In this document: piece by piece, positions 33,362 to 43,304 of the stretch
How positions within the stretch are numbered: the stretch's first letter is position 1
Layout of the letters: each line of letters starts with the position of its first letter
NCBI RefSeq assembly: GCF_014269035.2
Contig: NZ_JABWRP020000001.1
Location: 1-64,000 of the forward strand
Direction: 5' to 3'
DNA: 64,000 nt
DNA from: Pseudomonas vlassakiae
GTDB taxonomy: Bacteria > Pseudomonadota > Gammaproteobacteria > Pseudomonadales > Pseudomonadaceae
Translations under genes and position numbers: made by a program
The notes under the pieces: model-generated
The model's input: the letters and a program-made list of their open reading frames with translations, nothing else
Told to the model about the DNA's origin: nothing
The model's database searches: none

Positions 33362-34704
33362 TCCGCTCGCTGCGGGTACGCCTGATGCTGGCGGCCGCGG
33401 TGCTGGCGCTGCTGTTCATGCTGGCCTTGTTGCCAGCCTTGCAGAAGGCTTTCAGCCTGGCCCTGCAGGAGTCGATCGAGCAGCGCCTGGCTTCGGACGT
33501 GACCACGCTGATTTCCGCAGCGCGCATCGAGCATGGCCAGTTGCAGATGCCAGACCTGCTCCCGGATGAACGCTACAACCTGCCCTATACCGGCCTGCTC
33601 GGCTATATCTTCGACCGTGACGGCAACCTGGTCTGGCGCTCGCGTGCCACCAGCGACCGCCATATCAACTACCGCCCGCGCTACGACGGGCGCGGCAACG
33701 AGTTTGCCCGCATCCGCCAGGACGATGGCGAAGAGTTCTTCGTCTATGACGTCGAGATCAAGCTGCTCGGTGGCCAGAGCGCGGCCTACAGCATCGTGGC
33801 GCTGCAACCGGTGAGTGAATACCGGGCCACGCTCGATGGCCTGCGCGAAAAACTCTACCTGGGCTTTGGCGCGGCCTTGCTGGTCTTGCTGGCGCTGCTC
33901 TGGGCCGGCCTGACCTGGGGGTTGCGTTCGTTGCGCCGGTTGAGTATCGAGCTGGATGAAGTGGAGTCTGGCGCACGTGATGGCCTCAGTGGTGAGCACC
34001 CACGGGAACTGCTGCGCCTGACCCGCTCGCTGAACCGCCTGCTGAGCAGCGAACGCGAGCAGCGCACCCGTTACCGCGATTCATTGGGCGATCTGGCCCA
34101 CAGCCTGAAGACCCCGCTGGCGGTGTTGCAGGGGGTGGGCGAGAGCATGCAGCAGCGTGCCGGCGAGCGCGAACAGGCGCGGGTGCTGCAGAGCCAGATC
34201 GAGCGCATGAGCCAGCAGATCGATTACCAGCTGCAGCGCGCCAGCCTGCGCAAGAGCGGCCTGGTGCGCCACAACGTGCTGTTGCGGCCGGTGCTGGAGA
34301 GCTTGTGCAGCACCTTGGCCAAGGTCTATCGCGACAAGCGCGTCGAGGTCGAGCTGGATATACCGGCACAGTCGCACGTGCCGATGGAGCAGGGGGCCTT
34401 GCTGGAACTGCTGGGCAATCTGCTGGAGAACGCCTACCGGCTCAGCCTGGGGCGCGTGCGGGTGAGCCTGCAGGAGGCACCTAGCACGCTGAGGGTGTGC
34501 ATCGAGGACGATGGCCCCGGGGTGCCGGCCGACCAGCGTGAGAGGATTCTCGAGCGCGGTGAACGGCTGGACCGGCAGCACCCGGGGCAGGGTATTGGTC
34601 TGGCGGTGGTCAAGGACATCGTCGACAGCTATGGCGCCGGGCTGACCCTTGATGAATCCGCGTTGGGCGGGGCCGTCTTCTGCATCACCTTCCATCTGGA
34701 TTGA
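33358..34704 (+). CDS. phoQ: Sensor histidine kinase PhoQ
   Basis: 448 residues. Two membrane helices (about 10-32 and 165-187) border an acidic periplasmic sensor; short acidic runs such as 'RQDDGEEFFVYDVEIK' fit metal binding. The phospho-His is in 'DSLGDLAHSLKTPLAVLQG', a PhoQ-type H-box, followed by 'LLGNLLENAYRLS', 'IEDDGPGVP' and 'GIGLAVVKDIVD'. It senses divalent cations in the periplasm and phosphorylates PhoP. The ATG overlaps the phoP stop (ATGA). Confidence 0.94.
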   Translation: MIRSLRVRLMLAAAVLALLFMLALLPALQKAFSLALQESIEQRLASDVTTLISAARIEHGQLQMPDLLPDERYNLPYTGLLGYIFDRDGNLVWRSRATSDRHINYRPRYDGRGNEFARIRQDDGEEFFVYDVEIKLLGGQSAAYSIVALQPVSEYRATLDGLREKLYLGFGAALLVLLALLWAGLTWGLRSLRRLSIELDEVESGARDGLSGEHPRELLRLTRSLNRLLSSEREQRTRYRDSLGDLAHSLKTPLAVLQGVGESMQQRAGEREQARVLQSQIERMSQQIDYQLQRASLRKSGLVRHNVLLRPVLESLCSTLAKVYRDKRVEVELDIPAQSHVPMEQGALLELLGNLLENAYRLSLGRVRVSLQEAPSTLRVCIEDDGPGVPADQRERILERGERLDRQHPGQGIGLAVVKDIVDSYGAGLTLDESALGGAVFCITFHLD

Positions 34705-34745
34705 TGCCACTCCGGGCGGGCGGATTCCCGCCATATCCCTTGTAC

Positions 34746-34768
34746 ATTTCCCGCCATCGGGCGGAAAT
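34746..34768 (+). promoter_or_regulatory. Imperfect palindrome, possible activator site upstream of dctA
   Basis: ATTTCC-CG-CC and GG-GC-GGAAAT form a 23-bp imperfect palindrome about 85 bp upstream of the sigma-54 promoter, the position expected of an enhancer site for a DctD-type activator. A related GGCGGATTCCCGCC lies just before it. Confidence 0.35.
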
Positions 34769-34852
34769 CCGCCACCATTGCTCGGAAGAATCGCCCCGTC
34801 GTTGGGCATTTACAGCCCGTAAACAGTAGCGCTGCACCCAAGATGGGCATTT

Positions 34853-34868
34853 TGGCATCGCCCTTGCT
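34853..34868 (+). promoter_or_regulatory. Sigma-54 (-24/-12) promoter of dctA
   Basis: TGGCATCGCCCTTGCT matches the TGGCAY-N5-TTGCW consensus throughout with correct GG-GC spacing. It lies 134 bp before the dctA start. RpoN control of dctA by DctB/DctD-type systems is established in rhizobia and pseudomonads. Confidence 0.75.
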
Positions 34869-34998
34869 ATCTCACTTGGCAGAGGCCTGCCCAGGCAGCT
34901 CGAACACAACGACAAATCCCTCCAGGTGCAGGAGGGTTAGCGATTCAGGTGCCCGAACACCCTGGGAAGGGTGACGCCGGCACACTTGAGGAAAATGA

Positions 34999-36324
<1,326 letters not shown>

Positions 36325-36343
36325 TCCTCAGGCGGTAAAAAAG

Positions 36344-36365
36344 AAGGCGACCCTCGGGTCGCCTT
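36344..36365. terminator. Bidirectional terminator between dctA and sprT
   Basis: AAGGCGACCC and GGGTCGCCTT form a 10-bp stem with a TC loop; T-rich sequence follows on the plus strand and a T run on the minus strand, serving both convergent genes. Confidence 0.85.
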
Positions 36366-36377
36366 TCTTGTGCCTGG

Positions 36378-36872
36378 CTATTCGAGGCGGTTTTCACCGC
36401 TGTACACCAGAATCGCGCGGCAGCGCCGGCACAGGTAGCGGCGCCCCTGGCGCACCAGCTTGTGCCGCTGCGCGGTAAACGGGAAATCACTCTCCGGGCA
36501 CGGGCAGCGGTAGATGTAGCGGGTCACCACGCGCCGCTGCACTGCATAATTGTGGCAACGGTTCGGCGGCAGTTCATACACCCCACGCATGATCAGCTGC
36601 CACTCCTCGCCATGGGCCTGGATGCGGTCACCGAACAGCTGATGGGCCACCAGGTGCGCCACTTCATGGGCCACGGTCTGGCGCAGGAAGTCGTCCTGGT
36701 TCTCGCGATACAGTTGCAGGTTGAAGCGCAGCAGGTTCTCGTGCAGGTGGGCGACGCCGGCTTTCTGGCCGCGTAGCTTGAAGCTGACTTCCGGGCGCGG
36801 GAAGGGGCGTTTGAAGAAGGCTTCGGCTTGCTGGTAACAGGTTTCGACGCGTTGTTTGAGCAGCTCGGGCAT
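36378..36872 (-). CDS. sprT: SprT family zinc metalloprotein
   Basis: 164 residues from ATG 'MPELLKQRVETCYQQAE'. The HExxH zinc motif is 'AHEVAHLVAHQLFG' and the C-terminal zinc ribbon has CPCPESDFPF and CRRCRAI cysteines. Bacterial SprT resembles the catalytic part of eukaryotic Spartan proteases, but its role in bacteria is not clear. Confidence 0.88.
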   Translation of the reverse strand: MPELLKQRVETCYQQAEAFFKRPFPRPEVSFKLRGQKAGVAHLHENLLRFNLQLYRENQDDFLRQTVAHEVAHLVAHQLFGDRIQAHGEEWQLIMRGVYELPPNRCHNYAVQRRVVTRYIYRCPCPESDFPFTAQRHKLVRQGRRYLCRRCRAILVYSGENRLE

Positions 36873-36965
36873 GGCGGGGTGGTTCTCCTGACCGGGCATT
36901 ATGCCGCATGCCGGTCGCGCTTGCCGAGCCACCGGTCAGCAAGCAGCCATCGGTACAAAGACAAA

Positions 36966-36984
36966 GGCCGCCTTTGCGGCGGCC
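36966..36984 (-). terminator. Terminator of the Yip1-family gene
   Basis: GGCCGCC and GGCGGCC with a 5-base loop, followed on the minus strand by TTTGTCTTTG, 34 bp after the stop. Confidence 0.75.
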
Positions 36985-37017
36985 TCTGCTTGATGCCCTA
37001 TGTTGGCTGGATCTGAT

Positions 37018-37617
37018 CTAGTTGGTGTACACCGGCCCCACGCCCAAGCCCCAGATGATCACGGTTGCGGCCATGATCGCCACCAGCACTACAAGGCCCA
37101 CGGCCAGTACTGAGCTTGAGAACAGGAAGCCTTCATCCGAAGGGATGTTCATGAACGTCGGCAAGCCGACATACAGCAGGTACACGGTGTAGCAAATGGC
37201 AGCGGTCCCCACCAGCATGCCCAACCACAAGTGCGGATAGAGCGCCGCCAGGCCGCCGAGGAACAGCGGAGTGGCGGTGTACGTGGCAAAGGCGATGCAT
37301 TGCGCCATGGACGGGTTGGCGTCGTAGGTGCGGGCCATCCAGTGAATGAACGCACCCATCACCGCAACCCCGGCGAGCATCGCCAGGTAGGACATGATGC
37401 TCATCCAGATCGCGCTATCCATGGTCAGCATCACCGCCGGCCGGCCACCGATCACCCAGCCCACCTGGGTTGTGCCGATAAACGCCGAAATGGCGGGAAT
37501 CGCCGCCAAAATGAGGGTATGGGTCAGGTACATGTGGCTGATGCTTTCTTCTTCGCCACGAATCTCCCGCCATTCCTGGTCGGGATGGGTAAACAGCCCC
37601 ACAACGTGATGAATCAT
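37018..37617 (-). CDS. Yip1-family integral membrane protein
   Basis: 199 residues from ATG 'MIHHVVGLFTHPDQEWREIRGEEES', the standard N-terminus of bacterial Yip1/DUF1282 proteins. Five membrane helices follow, with 'GAFIHWMARTYDANPSMAQCIAFATYTATPLFLGGL' typical of the family. Inner-membrane protein of unknown function, common in Pseudomonas. Confidence 0.85.
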   Translation of the reverse strand: MIHHVVGLFTHPDQEWREIRGEEESISHMYLTHTLILAAIPAISAFIGTTQVGWVIGGRPAVMLTMDSAIWMSIMSYLAMLAGVAVMGAFIHWMARTYDANPSMAQCIAFATYTATPLFLGGLAALYPHLWLGMLVGTAAICYTVYLLYVGLPTFMNIPSDEGFLFSSSVLAVGLVVLVAIMAATVIIWGLGVGPVYTN

Positions 37618-37880
37618 GCCGGTCACTCCTCTCAATGTTGCCAATCGCCCCCCACGTGGAGCGCAAGCGGCCCGAGGCCAAGGCACCGAAGCAGAACGGT
37701 AATGTGGCCTTATGTCGCAGTATAGGAAGTCAATCCCTGCACAAACCCCGCTTTTTAGAGCAAATTGCGCTGTCGCGGCCGTTGTTGATTACCTTGAAGT
37801 CTTTATCGGAATCCCTACAGGTGCGCGTGGTTTGTGCGTAAAATAGCCGGCTTTTGTCACACCTCGCGGATCCAAGCGCT

Positions 37881-38705
37881 ATGGGCACCCTCTCGGTCAA
37901 CCAGAACAAACTGCAAAAACGCCTGCGTCGTCTCGCTGGCGAAGCCATCACCGACTACAACATGATCGAAGATGGCGACAAGGTCATGGTCTGCCTGTCT
38001 GGCGGCAAGGACAGCTACACCATGCTCGACGTTCTGTTGCACCTGCAGAAGGTGGCACCGATCAAGTTCGAGATCGTCGCGGTGAACATGGACCAGAAGC
38101 AGCCAGGCTTCCCCGAGCATGTGCTGCCGGCGTACCTCAAGGAGTTGGGCGTCGAGTACCACATCGTCGAGAAGGACACCTACTCGGTGGTCAAGGAACT
38201 GGTCCCCGAGGGCAAGACCACCTGCTCGCTGTGCTCGCGCCTGCGCCGTGGCACGCTGTATACCTTCGCCGATGAGATCGGCGCGACCAAGATGGCCTTG
38301 GGGCACCACCGCGACGACATCGTCGAAACTTTCTTCCTCAATATGTTCTTCAACGGCGCGCTCAAGGGCATGCCGCCAAAGCTGCGTGCCGACGACGGCC
38401 GTAACGTGGTGATCCGCCCGCTGGCCTACTGCAGCGAGAAGGACATCCAGGCCTACTCCGACATGAAGCAATTCCCGATCATCCCGTGCAACCTCTGCGG
38501 CTCGCAAGAGAACCTGCAGCGCCAGGTGGTCAAGGACATGCTGGTGGAGTGGGAGCGCAAGCACCCGGGCCGGACCGAGAGCATCTTCCGCGCCCTGCAG
38601 AACGTGGCGCCGTCGCAGCTGGCCGACCGCAACCTGTTCGACTTCACCAGCCTGAAGATCGACGAAAACGCCACCCCGCGTTTCCTCGACGTGGTGAACC
38701 TCTGA
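37881..38705 (+). CDS. ttcA: tRNA 2-thiocytidine(32) synthetase
   Basis: 274 residues from ATG '[17 protein letters not shown]'; the TTG further upstream is rejected. PP-loop ATP motif '[13 protein letters not shown]' (about residues 48-60) and the iron-sulfur/sulfur-transfer cysteine pairs 'CSLCSR' and 'CNLCGS' define TtcA. It thiolates cytidine 32 in certain tRNAs with ATP and an iron-sulfur cluster. The glycosylase gene starts 4 bp after its stop. Confidence 0.95.
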   Translation: MGTLSVNQNKLQKRLRRLAGEAITDYNMIEDGDKVMVCLSGGKDSYTMLDVLLHLQKVAPIKFEIVAVNMDQKQPGFPEHVLPAYLKELGVEYHIVEKDTYSVVKELVPEGKTTCSLCSRLRRGTLYTFADEIGATKMALGHHRDDIVETFFLNMFFNGALKGMPPKLRADDGRNVVIRPLAYCSEKDIQAYSDMKQFPIIPCNLCGSQENLQRQVVKDMLVEWERKHPGRTESIFRALQNVAPSQLADRNLFDFTSLKIDENATPRFLDVVNL

Positions 38706-38709
38706 AGCC

Positions 38710-39381
38710 ATGCGCGATTACCAGTGGCTGCACGAGTATTGCCTGAACCGCTTCGGCTCGGCCAAGGCGCTGGAGGCATTTCTGCCGCAGCCGCGCACGC
38801 CCGCGCAGTTGCGCGACATCGCTGACGACCGCTACCTGTCGACCCTGGCCCTGCGTGTGTTTCGCGCCGGGCTCAAGCACAGCCTGGTGGATGCCAAGTG
38901 GCCAGCGTTCGAACAGGTGTTCTTCGGCTTCGACCCGGAGAAAGTCGTGCTGATGGGAGCCGAGCACCTGGAGCGCTTGATGCACGACGAACGCATCATC
39001 CGCCACCTGGGCAAGCTCAAGAGCGTGCCACGCAATGCGCAGATGATCCTCGATGTGGCAAAGGAGAAGGGCAGCTTCGGCGCGTTCATCGCCGACTGGC
39101 CTGAGACCGACATCGTCGGGCTGTGGAAGTACCTGGCCAAGCACGGCAACCAGTTGGGTGGGTTGTCGGCGCCGCGCTTCCTGCGCATGGTTGGCAAGGA
39201 CACCTTCATCCCCACCGAAGACATGGCGGCGGCGTTGATTGCACAGAAGGTGATCGACAAGCAGCCGACCAGTCAGCGTGACCTGGCCCTGGTACAGCAA
39301 GCGTTCAATCAATGGCACGCAGAGAGCGGGCGACCGCTGTGCCAGTTGTCGGTGATGCTGGCGCATACCGTCAACCACTGA
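38710..39381 (+). CDS. DNA-3-methyladenine glycosylase I family protein
   Basis: 223 residues, helical. 'MRDYQWLHEYCLNRFGSAKALEAFLP' and 'DERIIRHLGKLKSVPRNAQMILDVAKEKGSFGAFIADWP' fit the HhH-type TagI-related glycosylase fold, though the zinc-binding residues of E. coli Tag are not obvious. The protein would remove alkylated adenine from DNA. It is coupled to ttcA by a 4-bp gap. Confidence 0.75.
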   Translation: MRDYQWLHEYCLNRFGSAKALEAFLPQPRTPAQLRDIADDRYLSTLALRVFRAGLKHSLVDAKWPAFEQVFFGFDPEKVVLMGAEHLERLMHDERIIRHLGKLKSVPRNAQMILDVAKEKGSFGAFIADWPETDIVGLWKYLAKHGNQLGGLSAPRFLRMVGKDTFIPTEDMAAALIAQKVIDKQPTSQRDLALVQQAFNQWHAESGRPLCQLSVMLAHTVNH

Positions 39382-39388
39382 GTCCTGA

Positions 39389-39421
39389 ACTGGCTGCTGC
39401 GCGGGTAAACCCGCGAAGCAG

Positions 39422-39423
<2 letters not shown>
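39389..39423. repeat. REP-like hairpin between glycosylase and DUF2069 genes
   Basis: CTGCTGCGCGGG, TAAA, CCCGCGAAGCAG form a near-perfect stem-loop with a REP core between two convergent genes; probably also ends both transcripts. Confidence 0.65.
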
Positions 39424-40783
<1,360 letters not shown>

Positions 40784-40868
40784 GTCGGGTCGCATCCAGC
40801 TGGGTGTGGCAGCTATTCTAACCGCAGCGACTGACCTATTTGCTTGAAACTTCGAGAAGGATTGACCC

Positions 40869-41333
40869 ATGGCAAGGCGTCTGGCAGCAGTACTGGCCAT
40901 CACCGCGAGCCTTTTGCTCGGTGGTTGCGGTGCCGATTACGGCGTGGACCAAGATGGCAAGACGGTAAAGGCGGAGCAGATCGACGGGCACTGGGTAGTG
41001 CTCAACTACTGGGCCGAATGGTGTGGCCCGTGCCGTACCGAGGTACCTGAACTGAACCAGGCGGCCAAGCAGTGGGCTGCCGATGGCATCAAGGTGGTCG
41101 GGGTGAATTTCGATGGCCTGCAAGGGCCTGAGCTGAAGCAGGCAGCCGAGGCCTTGGGCATCGGCTTCACCGTGCTGGCCCAGGACCCGGCCGAGCGTTA
41201 TGACCTGCCACGCAGCGAGGCGCTGCCGGTGACCTACATCATCGATGACAAGGGCAAGGTGCGTGAACAACTGATGGGCGAGCAGACCCTGGAAGGGCTG
41301 CAGGCCAAGATCAAGGCCCTGAAGGGCGCCTGA
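40869..41333 (+). CDS. TlpA-like thioredoxin-fold lipoprotein
   Basis: 154 residues. Lipobox 'SLLLGGCGAD' puts Cys19 as the lipid anchor. Thioredoxin fold with active site WCGPC in 'NYWAEWCGPCRTEVPEL' and cis-proline in 'EALPVTYIID'. It faces the periplasm and should reduce or isomerise disulfides. GAAGGATTG precedes the start. Confidence 0.9.
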   Translation: MARRLAAVLAITASLLLGGCGADYGVDQDGKTVKAEQIDGHWVVLNYWAEWCGPCRTEVPELNQAAKQWAADGIKVVGVNFDGLQGPELKQAAEALGIGFTVLAQDPAERYDLPRSEALPVTYIIDDKGKVREQLMGEQTLEGLQAKIKALKGA

Positions 41334-41340
41334 TGGAGGA

Positions 41341-41359
41341 GGGGCCGCCAAGCGGCCCC
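41341..41359. terminator. Bidirectional terminator between thioredoxin and META genes
   Basis: GGGGCCGC and GCGGCCCC with a CAA loop in the 33-bp gap between two convergent genes. Confidence 0.7.
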
Positions 41360-41366
41360 AACGTTT

Positions 41367-41771
41367 TCAGCCTTCTTCGGGCCAGAAGCGCAGGGGTTTG
41401 CCTGCTTCAGGCCAGAAGCGCAACTGCTCGATAGGCGACACATCCCAGCGCTGCACCGTTTCCAGCGCCTGCAGGAAGCGCTTTTCCTGCTCCATCAACG
41501 CCGGGGCACACAGTTTGCGGGTCTTGCCGACCTTGCCGAAGCTCAGGTGCTCACCGTCCAGCGTGTACGGCGCAAACCAGTGGTTGCAACCGGCATTGCC
41601 GTAGGCGCGGCCATCACTGGCCAGGGTCAGGGTCAGGTGGCTGTAGTCGATCAGCGGACGTTCGCCAATCCACTCCAGCACGTAGCTGCGTTCCTGCTGC
41701 AGCTTGGAAGGTTCGGCAGCACAGCCGAGCAGGCCGGTGGCAATCAGCACGCCGGTCAGCAGATTCTTCAC
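41367..41771 (-). CDS. META-domain lipoprotein
   Basis: 134 residues from GTG 'VKNLLTGVLIATGLLGCAAEP', whose start overlaps the upstream stop; the longer frame is antisense to the neighbour. Lipobox LLGC at 14-17. The META/HslJ-like domain shows 'LTLASDGRAYGNAGCNHWFAPYTLDGEHLSFGKVGKTRKLC'. The C-terminus carries a nine-residue tandem repeat (LRFWPEAGKP then LRFWPEEG). Outer-membrane or periplasmic; function unknown. Confidence 0.8.
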   Translation of the reverse strand: MKNLLTGVLIATGLLGCAAEPSKLQQERSYVLEWIGERPLIDYSHLTLTLASDGRAYGNAGCNHWFAPYTLDGEHLSFGKVGKTRKLCAPALMEQEKRFLQALETVQRWDVSPIEQLRFWPEAGKPLRFWPEEG

Positions 41772-42205
41772 TCGGCGCTCTCCTGGCAACGCGGGCACAG
41801 GTGCTTGTCGCCACGGCTGGCCCAGCCCAGCTCGGCAACACGGGCGCTGGCAGCCGGCTGACGGGCCGCCTTGCCGAGTTTGGCGTCGACGGCGAACTCG
41901 AAGTCCAGCACCGCGTCGCAGCTGTCGCACTCGACCTTCCAGGTGAGGATTTCCAGCTCGTTGAACACCGGGCCGCTGGCCACGGCTACCCATTGGCCAC
42001 GTGGGTTGATCAGGTGGCGCACGCTCTCGACGGTCAGGCGCATGGCCAGGTCCTTGCTGCCCTTGAGGGTCACGATCAGAACGTCGCCTTTGTGCATCGA
42101 GCCACCGTTGCCGGTCACCTGATAGCGGCCCGGAACCAGGGCGCGGCACTCGATCAGGGTGTGTTGCGGGTTGAAAAGGGTATAGCGGAAATCGTGCTCG
42201 ACCAT
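41768..42205 (-). CDS. Hypothetical protein with two CxxC zinc-type pairs
   Basis: 145 residues. Two cysteine pairs, CDSC in the middle and CPRC near the C-terminus, suggest one zinc site. The middle part ('GSMHKGDVLIVTLKGSKDLAMRLTVESVRHLINPRGQWVAV') reads as a beta-rich domain. I do not recognise a family; it looks conserved in pseudomonads by codon use and by its coupling to the META gene (stop and start overlap). Confidence 0.65.
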   Translation of the reverse strand: MVEHDFRYTLFNPQHTLIECRALVPGRYQVTGNGGSMHKGDVLIVTLKGSKDLAMRLTVESVRHLINPRGQWVAVASGPVFNELEILTWKVECDSCDAVLDFEFAVDAKLGKAARQPAASARVAELGWASRGDKHLCPRCQESAE

Positions 42206-42236
42206 GGGTCCTCCAGAAATGCCGCGTATCCTAGCA

Positions 42237-43226
42237 TCAACCGCTGACCAGATTCTGCGGATTACCCGCCGCCCAGCGGATGATGTTGTCCAGGGTGGTG
42301 GCGGCGATCGCGTCCAGGGCCTCGCGGGTCAGGAATGCCTGGTGCGCGGTGATGATCACGTTGGGGAAGGTCAGCAGCCGTGCCAGCACATCATCCTGCA
42401 GCGGCAGGTCGGAGCGGTCCTCGAAGAACAGCTGGGCTTCTTCTTCGTAGACGTCCAGGCCCAGGTAGCCGAGCTGGCCGCTTTTCAGGGCGTCGATCAG
42501 TGCCGGTGTGTCGACCAGCGCGCCACGCCCGGTGTTGATCAGCATGGCGCCCGGCTGCAACTGGCCCAGGCTTTGTGCATTGATCAGGTGCCGGGTGTGC
42601 TCGGTCAGCGGGCAGTGCAGGCTGATGACCTGCGCCTCGCGCAGCAGGTCGGGCAATGCCATGTAGCGCGCGCCAAAGGCCAGCAGTTCCGGGTTGGGGT
42701 AGGGGTCATACGCCAGCAACTGGCAGCCGAAACCGGCCATGATACGGGCAAAGGCGCTGCCGGTCTGGCCAGTGCCGATTACGCCGACGGTCTTGCCATG
42801 CAGGTCGAAGCCGGTCAGCCCGTGCAGGCTGAAGTCACCTTCGCGGGTGCGGTTGTAGGCACGGTGCAGGCGGCGGTTGAGCGCCAGGATCAAGGCCACG
42901 GCATGCTCGGCCACGGCATGTGGCGAATAGGCCGGCACGCGCACCACGGCCAGGCCAAGGCGCTGCGCCGCTGCCAGGTCGACGTGGTTGTAGCCGGCCG
43001 AGCGCAGGGCGATCAGCCGCGTACCACCTGCGGCCAGGCGCTGCAGCACCTGGGCGTCGAGCTCGTCGTTGATGAAGGCGCAGACAACCTCGTAGCCCTG
43101 GGCCAGCGGGGCGGTGTCGAGGGTCAGGCGGGTGGGCTGGAAGTGCAGGTCAAGGGTGCTGTCACGGGCGGCCTGGGTGAAGCTTTCCTGGTCATAGTGC
43201 TGGCTGCTGAATAACAGAACGCGCAT
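42237..43226 (-). CDS. ldhA: D-lactate dehydrogenase (fermentative, 2-hydroxyacid dehydrogenase family)
   Basis: 329 residues from ATG 'MRVLLFSSQHYDQESF', with AAGGA 9 bp upstream; the same length as P. aeruginosa LdhA. NAD motif 'GKTVGVIGTGQTGSAFARI', catalytic Arg in 'INTGRGALVD', Glu in 'DVYEEEAQLFF' and His in 'IITAHQAFLTREAL'. It reduces pyruvate to D-lactate with NADH under oxygen limitation. It is 78 bp downstream of gacS on the same strand, beyond a terminator. Confidence 0.92.
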   Translation of the reverse strand: MRVLLFSSQHYDQESFTQAARDSTLDLHFQPTRLTLDTAPLAQGYEVVCAFINDELDAQVLQRLAAGGTRLIALRSAGYNHVDLAAAQRLGLAVVRVPAYSPHAVAEHAVALILALNRRLHRAYNRTREGDFSLHGLTGFDLHGKTVGVIGTGQTGSAFARIMAGFGCQLLAYDPYPNPELLAFGARYMALPDLLREAQVISLHCPLTEHTRHLINAQSLGQLQPGAMLINTGRGALVDTPALIDALKSGQLGYLGLDVYEEEAQLFFEDRSDLPLQDDVLARLLTFPNVIITAHQAFLTREALDAIAATTLDNIIRWAAGNPQNLVSG

Positions 43227-43280
43227 GGTGAGAGTCCTTTGCAGTGCATGCCTTGGGTGGTGTGGTGCCATGAAGATAAA

Positions 43281-43298
43281 GCGCCGCTCGCGCGGCGC
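43281..43298 (-). terminator. Terminator of gacS
   Basis: GCGCCGC and GCGGCGC with a 4-base loop, followed on the minus strand by TTTATCTT, 7 bp after the gacS stop. Confidence 0.8.
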
Positions 43299-43304
43299 AC
43301 GATC

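Noticed and set aside
34875..34890. Second possible sigma-54 promoter TGGCAGAGGCCTGCC upstream of dctA
   Set aside because: GG-GC spacing is one base short and the -12 half lacks TTGC; the site at 34853 is far better.
37854..37880. Upstream TTG start for ttcA
   Set aside because: It lacks a ribosome-binding site, and the ATG at 37881 gives the usual family length.
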